Below are positions 21,378 to 30,095 of a DNA stretch of 51,533 nucleotides, piece by piece. The position numbers and the translations under genes are program-made. The stretch lies in contig JAYMGJ010000272.1 in the NCBI GenBank assembly GCA_037178675.1, positions 1 to 51,533 on the forward strand, written 5' to 3'. Source of the DNA: Scleroderma bovista (Eukaryota; Basidiomycota; Agaricomycetes; Boletales; Sclerodermataceae). The notes beneath the pieces were generated by a model. It had not been told where the DNA came from. It was given only the letters and a program-made list of their open reading frames with translations, and did no database searches. Each line of letters begins with the position of its first letter. Within the stretch, counting starts at the first letter, position 1.

Positions 21378-21751
21378 TGTTGAAATTCCCAGTCCCTACA
21401 GTACTGTTCCCCTTTATTCTTAGTATGAACATGCCAAGCATTCCTTACATAATCATGGTTGTTCCTTACATAATGTTGTTCCTTACATAATGTTGTTCCT
21501 TACATAATGGTTGTTCCTTACATAATGGTTGTTCCTTACATAATGGTTGTTCCTTACATAATGGTTGTTCCTTACATAATCATGGTTGTTCCTCATAGGA
21601 TGTTTTTTCTTTTGTTTTGTACCTTAGTCTCTGTTTGCACAGAAGTACTGAGGTAAGACTATCTTACACACTCTTTTTGCTGTCATACTGACCCATGTAG
21701 TCTGTTTTGACTCTTGTCTAGTGTCGAGTTTTGCCAGTTCACCTCACAAAA
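21378..21751. mobile_element. 374-bp LTR-like insertion in B3
   Basis: The insert starts TGTTGAAATTCCC and ends CACCTCACAAAA. It is absent from the other B copies at this point and is flanked by GCCCC on both sides (21,373-21,377 and 21,752-21,756). A TGTTGAAAT start resembles solo LTRs of Copia elements, but the end is not a clean CA, so the class is uncertain. Confidence 0.65.
21438..21597 (+). repeat. Minisatellite with 15-19-bp units
   Basis: GTTCCTTACATAATG is repeated about eight times with variable GTT/GGTT/CATGGTT spacers inside the LTR-like insertion. Confidence 0.9.
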
Positions 21752-22042
21752 GCCCCTATGATTCATATACATTATGTCATTGCATATGCTTATTTAGCTT
21801 CAATCTACTTATCCCATGCTTTCCCCCCCTCTCTTTTGGGCCCCATGCAATGACTTTTCCATATTCTTGGGTATGCACCCCTTTTTACCTATGTTTTTGC
21901 TCTTTCTTGTGGCTCAGCAGCTTGTTTAGACTCTTCCCATCGATGACTCAGCCTGATTACACTGCTTACTGATCACTTACCAACTTCTTACCAATTTCTT
22001 ACCAAGCACTTTGTCATTTGTGCTTACTGGGCCACAGCCTCT

Positions 22043-22850
22043 CACTTCAGGTAACCACTTTTGATAAGCATTTAGCCTGAATAGTTTAGTATTACAATTC
22101 AGCCAAATAGCCTATAAAACCATGGTCATCCCAGGGAGGGTCTGCTTCCCTCCTGGGATGGGCTATTGTTTTTATAATCCCATCCCAGGGCTGGTTCATG
22201 CCATATGGGATGGCCCATGCTTGCTTGTGGTGTCAGGGGTCCTCATACAGTTTTTTCATTCCTGCTTAGTGTTTTAAAGTCCAGTCCAGTCTGGTCTATT
22301 TTCTCTTTTTGGAGGCAATCAGACCATGACTAGTTATTTCAGATCTTGCTTGGATGACAACTGAACCAATAGCAATTGGTTGCATGTGGTTGCACAGGGC
22401 ATTTGCAATGAGTTTTTTGCACAAATGAAGTACTCTCTTGATTTGTGCACAAAAGGGGATCTAAAATCAATTTTAAGCATGCAAAACAGGGGTCCTTGGT
22501 CTTTGTTTTTTTACTAGATTTATGTATTATGTGCACTAGTTAGTCACCAACCAATAGCCCTCAACTGGTCTCAACAAAGACTGGCTGTGACTGGTTTGCA
22601 ACTGGTTTTTGATTTTTCCTAAACCTATTGCAACTGCAACTGAACTGATCACCCAACCCCAGGACCACCAACTGCAGTCTGGTCACAACTGGTACCAGTC
22701 CAGCTCAGTTTCCAGGCTTTTTGCAGTCCTAGGACCAGACTTTTAAACACTATTCCTGCTTACTCCAGATTGTTTTGTATTTTCTTTACACACTGCACAT
22801 TCCCTTGCTGCAAATGGGTTCTGTAATATTGCAAAACCATCTTCATGCTT
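22043..22850 (+). repeat. Left terminal inverted repeat of H (interrupted by F1)
   Basis: From CACTTCAGGTAACC onward it pairs with the reverse complement of 38,905-39,214 through AATAGTTTAGTATTACAATT, CCATCCCAGG and GGTGTCAGGGGTCC. After the F1 insertion it resumes and ends around AAACCATCTTCAT. Within the arm, GGGATGACC-type blocks can also pair locally (GCAGACC/GGGATGGG). Confidence 0.85.
22268..22751. mobile_element. MITE F1 (about 484 bp), inserted in the left arm of H
   Basis: The ends are AGTGTTTTAAAGTCC and GACTTTTAAACACT. ATTCCTGCTT is duplicated on both sides (22,258-22,267 and 22,752-22,761), while the right arm of H has the site only once (ATTCTTGCTT in reverse complement), which proves the insertion. 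A 10-11-bp duplication with GTGTTTTAAA-like ends suggests a Mutator-like family (inference). No coding capacity is seen. Confidence 0.82.
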
Positions 22851-24106
22851 TATTTGCTTTTCTAGTAGTCTGGTGACTTTTACCTTCTTCTTCCTTACTA
22901 CTGGGGTGATGGACAAAACAATATGGGGTATAAAAGTAAGCATGATTACTTCTAGAATATTACATGACACTTGGGTGAATAGTACAATCACCACCATCTA
23001 TTTAGTTGTTACAAGTGCTCTACCTATGGATGGGTGTAACATAGCTATAGTAGGAGAGAATGACATTGGCCAAACATTGACAGCACCTTTTGGGTGTTGG
23101 AATGTGAGAAGATGCAGCTGGCTCCATACCAAATCACCACAGTTGAGGGATAAGATTCTACATTCTGGATCTGGATCTGGATGTGCATCCACCTTGGTGT
23201 ATATGTATAGATGTGGACTTTGCAAATTTTGGGACATCTTGTGATTATGTCAGGAGGCTGCACAAATGTATAACTTTTGTCCACTGCTGACATACCATGT
23301 CAAAGCTATCCAAAAGACAGTTATCCAAGCATGAGCAGTGATGAAGATCATAATGTTCTACAAGTTGCTCCTCCCTTTTGCACTTGGTTTTTTTTTGGAC
23401 AAGCAATAATAATGTGGAGAAACTGGCTAGTTTATTTCTACAAAAATGCTGAATTGGACACCCTGTTAGATGGCTGGTCTGAGGAAAAATGGTGTTACAT
23501 TCTATCTATCTTGTGATGGAGTGTGTGGATTCCATAAACTCACTGGTAAACCTGTTTCAGGTGGAAGACCTGGTGAGTCTAATACACAGACATGCATGAG
23601 ATACTCCCATTTGCAACAGAAGTGGATGTTGAATGTTGACCAAACCACTTGTTGAGAACACTACTGTATCACACACAACCTAATACTCCAGGAGTGACCT
23701 TGTTAAACAAGGTGATAATATATAGAGGGGTGCTTGCACAATCAGGAGGTGGGTTTGTACCAACAGACTTGGCCCTGCCACTTGCACTTGAACTATAAGC
23801 AAGCCACTACCTTACTACACAAATCCACCCACCTCCTGATAGTGTGGGCACCCCTCTATATATTATCCCTAGCATCCTTAGATAGTTTTGGGCCAGTTGA
23901 AGTTATTCTGTAATTTTATAATGGGTGCATAGTCCTTACAAGGCTGCTCAAGAATGACAATATGAAAAAAATGGTCTGAATTGAAAAATATCTAGTATGG
24001 GGCACCCTAGCAGCCGAAAGTATGATTCTATTACTGCAAGATTTAGCCTGATATTCTGAGTCACTTTTGCTCAGAAATGCCTGACTGCTGACCATTTTTC
24101 AAACAG
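22851..24106. other. Interior of H without recognised gene
   Basis: A 123-codon plus-strand frame (22,873-23,244) and a 61-codon frame (23,470-23,655, with CDGVCGFHKL and TCMRYSHLQQ) are present, but I recognise no domain and see no second copy. They could be fragments of the cargo or transposase of H. A small MITE lies at 23,712-23,869. Otherwise nothing is apparent. Confidence 0.4.
23712..23869. mobile_element. Small MITE, about 156 bp
   Basis: The arms GATAATATATAGAGGGGTGC and GCACCCCTCTATATATTATC are inverted repeats, and pairing continues inward through AGGAGGTGGGTTTGT and ACAAATCCACCCACCTCCT to about 48 bases. The centre is about 60 bases long. No clear target duplication can be assigned. 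Confidence 0.8.
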
Positions 24107-24320
24107 CAATAAAAGTCTGGTCCTAGGACTGCAAAAAGACCAGCAACTGAACCAGACTGCAGTTGCTGGACCTGGGGGTTGGGTGATTGGTCTGGTTGTG
24201 ATTGAATGAGCTTGTGGGAAAATATAAAACTAGTTGCAGGGCTACATGAAGATCAAGTACCTCTGTTTTTGCACAAATCAGGGGTTCTTGGTTTGCATGC
24301 TTAAAATTGGTTGCAGACCC

Positions 24321-25531
24321 TGTCATGACCATGTCCAACTCCATATCTTATCCAGTTACTCCAGTTGCATCACAGCTCTCCAGCTCAACTCTGGTTGTTT
24401 GCAACTTACTCTGGTCATGGTCATGCAGATACACCTCTGTTAAGTATGACCCTTGGGCTAGTCTCTATTCAGTCCTTACTACACTTCCCTGTCAACCTTG
24501 CTTTGCTTCAAGTTCTCCACATCTTGTTATATCCTATGCCTTGTATCATTTTCACCAGACCTGGTTTATTTTACCTGGACCTGACTTTATTTTCATCAGA
24601 CCTGACCTAGTACTTTCTCTGGTTATCCCTTGTCTGCCCTTCAGGGTGTTTACTTGTCACCATATATACTTGTCCCTAGTTCTTACTTTTTTTTTTTTTT
24701 TTTAAATCAGTTTTATAGTGCACTCAGGGTAGTCTACCCTATATCACACTCTACTGCCGATATGAAACGTATATCTACACTACTGTTGAACGATGGCCTA
24801 GTCCGTTTCTGGCTACACGCCCATTGCCCTGGTAATGCCCAGTGAGCATGGGCCATGGGGGGTGTATGCCACCCCCCAAGCACTATGTTCTTGAGAGGGT
24901 ACCAGAGGGCTGGGCAGGGGAAAAGAGGGATGGGGGGATAGGGGCCAGGGGCTACCATATGGGGGGAGGGGGTAGAAGGGCACCTGCCTGAACAACAACT
25001 GCCACGACAATCAACTCGGTGGGGGAGCGGATGGCAACACAGAGGTCGCTGTTGGAGTCGAAACCCACAAACTGGATGTCCGCCTCATAAATCACCTGCA
25101 GGACCTGCTGTACGTCCTCCGGGATGATGAGAGGGTAGGATGGGACCATAGAGGAGTCAATATATTTGAATGTTGGTGGGCAGTACTGGTTGTTGATGAC
25201 AGACTGCAGCCACTGGTGGTCTGGGTGGGCAACTCCCTCCTGCACTATGGACATAGATGAGGTGGCCCTAGTTCTTACTTAGTATAGGTACTCTGTAGTT
25301 TATCCTGTACTCTCCAATCTGAAATCATCTAAGTTACTACTCCTGCTCCTTGTCCATCTCCATCTGATCAGAACCTACACAAGGGATCAACACTTGTTGT
25401 CCTTGTCATTGAATCCAATCAGTTGCAACTCTGGCCCAGGCTAACCTCTTCCCAAACCTCTGACCTCATCTCTCATCTGTTTTCATCCAGACTTGACCAG
25501 ACCCCATACTGGAGTAGACCCAGACTTGACA
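24321..25531 (+). repeat. Solo LTR of family A, interrupted by E1
   Basis: It reads TGTCATGACCATGTCC...CCAGACTTGACA on the plus strand, matching the A LTR. The flanks are GACCC and GATCC, a 5-bp duplication with one C/T difference. Without E1 it is about 620 bp. Almost all CpG sites of the A LTR are lost here, so this is an old copy. Confidence 0.85.
24687..25265 (-). mobile_element. E1: LINE-like 3' end with poly(A), 13-bp target duplication
   Basis: On the minus strand it ends in a poly(A) run (poly-T at 24,687-24,703). CCCTAGTTCTTAC is repeated on both sides (24,674-24,686 and 25,266-25,278), which marks target-primed insertion. Just before the poly(A) is a stem-loop (24,717-24,750). It carries the tail of a protein (minus, stop at 24,952) with QWLQSVINNQ, SMVPSYPLIIPED and FVGFDSNSDLCVAIRSP. 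The same protein end is in E2. The protein family is unknown to me. The copy is 5'-truncated. Confidence 0.8.
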
Positions 25532-25846
25532 GATCCCCTGTTTTGTGAAAAAAAGGGGATCTTGATCTGTGTGCTAAAAATTGGTTGTGAACCTCCTTTT
25601 CTATGCAGATCAATTTCAGACCCCTTATTTTGAGCAAATCAGGTAGTCTCAATTTGCATGGCTAAAATTGCTTGCAGACCCCCTAATTAAAATAAGTGAA
25701 GGTTGCAACTGGGTGTGATTGGTTTGGTTGTGGTCTGAGAAATATTGAAATTTCTGCAACCAGTTGAGGTCTGGTTGCCTCCAAAAATGGGCAAAAGATC
25801 AGACTGGACTGGACTTTAAAACACTACACTTTGATGTAGGATGACC

Positions 25847-26126
25847 AGAGTTAGGACTAGGTCAGGTCTGGTGAAAATAAAGTCAGGTCCGGTGAAAATA
25901 CTACAAGGTCTAGTATATATCGAGTTCACGGAGAACTCACGAACAGGCAGGGTATACAGGGAAGTGTGGTAAGGACTGGAAGCAGACTAGACCAAAGGTT
26001 GTAGTTAGCGGAAGCATATCTGCATGACCATGACCGGAGTAAGTGAGAACGACCGGAGTTGAGCTGTAGGGCTGTGATGTGACTGGAGTAACCAGATATG
26101 GTCCGGAGTTGGACATGGTCATAACA
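25847..26126 (-). repeat. Truncated 3' LTR of A
   Basis: It matches the first 280 bases of the A LTR in element orientation (TGTTATGACCATGTCC at 26,126 reading leftward) and then stops abruptly at 25,847 beside the end of F2. Confidence 0.9.
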
Positions 26127-26146
26127 GTATCCCCCTTTTAGGGGCC
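26127..26146 (-). other. Polypurine tract of A
   Basis: The minus strand reads CCTAAAAGGGGGATAC directly before the 3' LTR, as in C1. Confidence 0.8.
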
Positions 26147-26234
26147 AAACCCATGAGGCCCCAATGAGGCTGACGTGTGGTCGCCTAAGACAATGCGGAG
26201 TCTGGAGTGAATGTCTGAGTACGAAATTTGGATC

Positions 26235-26240
26235 TATAAA
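26235..26240 (+). promoter_or_regulatory. TATA box of the antisense gene in A
   Basis: TATAAA lies 57 bases before ATG 26,292, with a T-rich stretch between. The homologous position in C1 has TATAAG, 60 bases before the ATG. Confidence 0.55.
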
Positions 26241-26291
26241 GATCAGACCGGTTTTGTTTTTTACCCCCAGTTCCCTGCCATCAATTTCAAT

Positions 26292-27346
26292 ATGTCTGCC
26301 ACTGCCAAGGCTACCACCCCCACTGTCCCCTCTACAGTCGAGTCCAAGGACTGGACTAAGGCGTCAACACCGGAACTCCAGTCTGGTAGCGAAGATGAGG
26401 TATCCGTCCTCGATGCCAAAATGAAGGAGAGGCGTTGACGCAAGCAGGTCAAGAAAGAGGAGAAGCAACGCCAGGAGGAGGCGGAGAGGCAAGCGTGCAA
26501 AGAGGCAGAGGCAAGAGCTTGTGAGGAGGCAGAGCGGAAAGCAAGGGAGGAGGTGGAGCGCCAGGCGCGTGAGCAGGCGGAGAAGGACAGGGCAGAGGTA
26601 CAGCAGAGGGCTGCAGAGGTCGTGGTGAGACAGCAGGTGCTGGCGCAGGAGGCGTCGAAGAAAAGGGCAATGGAAGAGCCAGAGGCAGGTCCGAGTGGTG
26701 ACTGGAGTGATGAAGTCCAGTAAGTTATTGTTTTATCCTTTCTTATGATTTTATTAACCTCCTGGCAGGTGCATTCGTTGTGCCAAGCACAAGGCCAAGT
26801 GCGAGCGGGACCCTGAAAAGCCCAAGCAACACGCGTGCATGAAGTGCGCCGGACTCAAGGAATGGTGCGAGTGGCCGGAGGTGGGGGGTCCGGGTCCAGC
26901 AGTGGACAAGGCGAAGGGCAAGGCGAAGGAGAAGGAGGTGGCGACGTCACCACGAGGAGGCGAGAAGCACAAGAAAAAGAAGACAGCGGCAAAGGTAGTC
27001 GATGACGATGACATTGTCAAAGTGCTGGGGCCGTCTGGGAAACGGCCCAGGTTTGATCCTGCACCATTCCTGGAACGGTTGGACCAGTTGACCAGAGCGG
27101 TGGAGGAGATGACCGGTCAGATGCGCTGGGTCGTGGATGCCACTCGTTCGGTGGCCAGAGGAAATGAACGGCTGATGGCGGGCCTCGAGACTTTTCTCGA
27201 GGAGTGCCGGTTTTTTTACAGCGCCTTGGGACAAGGACGAGGAGTCAGAGGACAGCGAGCTGGAGGTTGACCTGGAGGAGGTTGAACAGGAGGTCCAGGG
27301 GCTCCAAGAGGAGCAAGAGAACCCTGGCGGCGCTGTGCCGGAGTAA
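26292..27346 (+). CDS. Antisense accessory gene of A: coiled coil and Zn(II)2Cys6-type cluster, one intron
   Basis: The gene lies opposite to gag-pol, between polypurine tract and pol. Exon 1 (26,292-26,719) starts MSATAKATTP and encodes a long Glu/Arg/Ala coiled coil (EEAERQACKEAEARACEEAE). The intron is 26,720-26,768. Exon 2 opens with CIRCAKHKAKC, then after 11 residues CMKCAGLKEWC, a perfect CX2CX6CX11CX2CX6C pattern as in Gal4-type zinc clusters. Basic patches (KHKKKKTAAK), a helix (FLERLDQLTRAVEEMTGQMR) and an acidic tail (EESEDSELEVDLEE) follow. Three things suggest a DNA-binding nuclear protein, but none is proof. An upstream ATG (26,211) is also in frame. Defects: TGA at 26,436-26,438 where CGA is expected, and a run of 7 T (27,211-27,217) that shifts the frame of the acidic tail. 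Few other changes, so recently functional. Confidence 0.7.
26720..26768 (+). other. Spliceosomal intron (49 bp) in the A antisense gene
   Basis: GTAAGT donor, TTAAC branch-like site and GGCAG acceptor. Splicing joins CA to G TGC (phase 2) and brings the coiled coil into frame with the cysteine cluster. The unspliced frame meets TAA at once (CAG TAA). Confidence 0.75.
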
Positions 27347-27500
27347 GTGGTCCAGTCCGGACTCTTGTAAATAGAAATTGTAAATTAGTTTTACTTTGTT
27401 TATAAAAAGAAGTGGACTGGATTTGAGAGTGAGTGATATTACAGAGACAGAGTGAAACAGATAGGGGAAACAGACAAAAGAAATGGAGGCAAGAGTAATG
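27347..27500. terminator. Convergent 3' region between antisense gene and pol of A
   Basis: The stops at 27,346 (plus) and 27,501 (minus) face each other across 154 bases. The stretch is A/T-rich (GTAAATTAGTTTTAC) but I cannot assign a poly(A) signal with certainty. Confidence 0.3.
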
Positions 27501-30095
27501 CTACATGGACATGAGTGGTCCAGGTTTGTCCGGGTACCGGACATGATAGTCTTCTAACAGTTCCATTGCATTGCCTAGTTCAGTGGCAAGAAGCCATGAT
27601 GTTTCTTTGTCAGTCCCTTCGTAACCAGACCAACGTACCAAGTAAAGCAACTTGCACGTTTTGCATCGACGGTCAACCTTGGAGTTGAGGATCTCAGAGA
27701 TCTCAAACTCTGGTTCACCATCCACTTTGACCAGTGGCGGAGGAGGCTGTATCCGGTCCGGTATGGTGTTGGGTATGGCCGGTTCAAGTTGGGAGACATG
27801 GAAGACAGGGTGAACTGCACGCATGGAATCTGGAAGATGGAGCGTAAAAGAGAGGGAGCCTACTTGCGCGATGATAGTGTAGGGCCCCAGGTTCTTCTCT
27901 GATAGCTTTTTGGATGGTCGAGTCGACCAGAAGTACTTGGCTTTCATATATACTTGATCGCCAACCTTGAAGTCCGGCGCTGGAGTATGTTTGGCATCAG
28001 CCGGACCTTGGTAGCGAAGTTGTGCATTGGCCATCTCTTCACAAAGGTATTGGTGTAACGACTCGAGGTTGACTGCGTAATCACGAGCCCTAGTGGAGGT
28101 CATGTCGCATTCTGGGTAGACAGAGATGTTAGGGTGATAGCCCTTGTTAGCAAAGAATGGAGAGACTCTGGTGGTAGCACTTGGTGCGTTGTTGTAAGCG
28201 AACTCCTCCAATGGGAGTAGTTCTGCCCAGTTGTCCTGCTGGTAGTTGCAGTAGACGCGGAGGTATCGTTCGAGTGTCTGGTTGGAACACTCTGTCTGGC
28301 CGTCGCCCTCCAGGTGGTAACCGGAAGTGAAGTGGAGGCGCATGTCGAGGGCTTTTCCGAGTGACCAGAAGAAGTGGGAGACGAACTCAGTACCGCGATC
28401 TGAAGTGATGTGGGTGGGAACACCATGCTTGGAGAATACATGGAGTAGGAAGAGCTTTGCAAGCTCTGGGCTAGTGATGGTGTCGTGAGTAGGAATGAAG
28501 ATGGCTTGTTTAGAAAGCCGGTCTACCACAACCAGGATGGCGGTAAAGCCAGTAGATGACAGGAGTTGCTCAATGAAATCCATCGAGATGGAATTCCATG
28601 GTTTCTCCGGTACAGGGAGCTGTTTCAGCAACCTGTAGGGTCTATGGCGTGGTGTCTTAGCTTGTGCACAGGATGTACATGACCAGACGTAATCTTTGAC
28701 GAAGGTCTGGAGACCAGGCCAAGTATACTCATGCCGGATTAGCTCTAGAGTCTGGTTTTGCCCAAAGTGACCAGCGAGTGGGTAATCGTGTCGATACCAG
28801 AGTACCCGGAGATGGAGATCATCCAAGTCTGGTATGTATATGCAACCGTCTAGTCGAAGGAATCCAGCCTTGTCTGTGGACCAGCGAGAGTCCGGTGGAT
28901 CTGCGAGGTGGACCTGGGCAATGGGATCAGAGGGTAGTGTGGAGAGGATGTTGCTATGGAGTCTTTCCACGTCCATGATTGCGACTGCACGGAGGACCGG
29001 AAACTCTAGATAAGTAGCATGAAGAGAGTTAGAGAGCTGTTCTTGAGTGAACACTGGCCTAAGATTTTGGGGGTTAACCTGGGTGTAACCACTATCCCCC
29101 TCTTTGGGGTAGACGTCCCATCGTCTAGTGAGAGCATCTGGCTTGGCACCGAGTTTTCCAGGACAGAAGTGAATGACAAGATTAAATTGGGAGAGAAATT
29201 CAGACCACCGGGCTTGCCGGCGGGACAGTACTTTGGAAGTAGAGAAGTACTCAAGGTTTTTGTGGTCCATGACAACGTCTATGGGGGAGGCAGAGCCTTC
29301 CAGGTAATGGCGCCAGTTCCGGAATGCTTTGAATATAGCAAGCAACTCCTTATTGTGGGTGTCGTAGTTTAACTCCAGAGCAGTCAGGGTCTGGGAGTAG
29401 TATGTGACCGGACAAATCTCCCCATTGGCACAGGTGATAGACAAGATGCCAGTGACAGTGTAGTCGGAGGTGTCAGTTTCCATGATGATAGGGGTGTCCA
29501 GAATAAAATGAGTGAGGATAGGCGCGGTGGTGAAGGCATGCTTCAGCACATTGAAGGAGCGTCGACAGTCGTCGGAGAAGTTCCAAGGAGCATCTTTCCA
29601 GGTGAGCTGGGTAAGAGGGACCACGATGTCAGAGTAGTTGAAGATAAACTGGCAGTAGAAATTGGCAAAGCCCAAGAAGGACTGGATGTCCTTTACCTTT
29701 CGAGGTTCAGGCCAGTCGGAGATGGTCTGGATTTTGTCCAGAGACATAGTCAAACTGTCAGGAGAGAGGCGATAGCCAAGGTACTCTACTGAGTCCAAGT
29801 GGAACTTGCATTTCTCCGGTTTGGCAAAGAGGCCATGTAACCGGAGTCAGCGGAGAACTTCCCGGACGTGCTGCTGGTGGGACTCCATATCCTTGGAGTA
29901 GATAAGGATGTCGTCGAGGTATATGACGACACAGACATCCAGCATGTCGGCAAAGATGGTGTTGACAAAGCGCTGGAAGGCTGCTGGGGCGTTAGTGAGG
30001 CCGAAGGGCATGACTAACCACTTGTAAGACCCATAGTGTGTACGGAAGGTGGTCTTCCACTCGTCACCCAGAGCAATCCGGACTAGATGGTACGC
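27501..30095 (-). pseudogene. A pol: second half of RT, RNase H, integrase, chromodomain
   Basis: From the B' insertion onward the frame reads [22 protein letters not shown], then YLDDILIYS (29,910-29,921 for YLDD), RNase H (METDTSDYTVTGIL, NKELLAIFKAFRNWRHYL), ALTRRWDVYP, the integrase zinc domain (HDYPLAGHFGQN..CTSCAQAK), core D, D, E (SMDFIEQ, TSDRGTEF, GDGQTECSN), a GPY/F-like region (LGPYTII) and a chromodomain (FEISEILNSK, YLVRWSGYEGTDKETSWLL). All catalytic residues are present. One nonsense codon, TGA at 29,847-29,849, replaces an Arg. It ends TAG at 27,501. This half is nearly intact (765 codons open after the TGA). Confidence 0.95.

Larger units (their letters stand above)
19902..22042 (+). 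repeat. B LTR copy B3, left part
   Basis: It starts TGTCACACACCAAAG and follows the B1 sequence up to GGCCACAGCCT, where element H begins. The right part (39,215-39,795) continues at the next B position. Minus its 374-bp internal insert, the two parts add up to about 2.35 kb, the length of B1. The 4-bp flanks outside the whole LTR do not match, so one flank has been rearranged. Confidence 0.88.
24107..25830. mobile_element. MITE F2, opposite orientation to F1, containing a solo A LTR
   Basis: The left end (AAAAGTCTGGTCCTAGGACTGC) is the reverse complement of the right end of F1, and the right end (GACTGGACTTTAAAACACT) is the reverse complement of its left end. Internal blocks such as GCATGCTTAAAATTGG are shared with F1. 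A solo A LTR (24,321-25,531) is inserted in it. The outermost left bases are diverged and no target duplication could be set. Confidence 0.7.

Noticed and set aside
21438..21597. Regular repeats that could suggest a CRISPR array
   Set aside because: The units are contiguous with only 0-4 base spacers, in a eukaryotic transposon; the same holds for the array at 37,583.
22873..23244. 123-codon plus-strand ORF in the interior of H
   Set aside because: It overlaps an 84- and a 79-codon frame on the other strand, has no recognised motif and no second copy, so it is not called as a gene.
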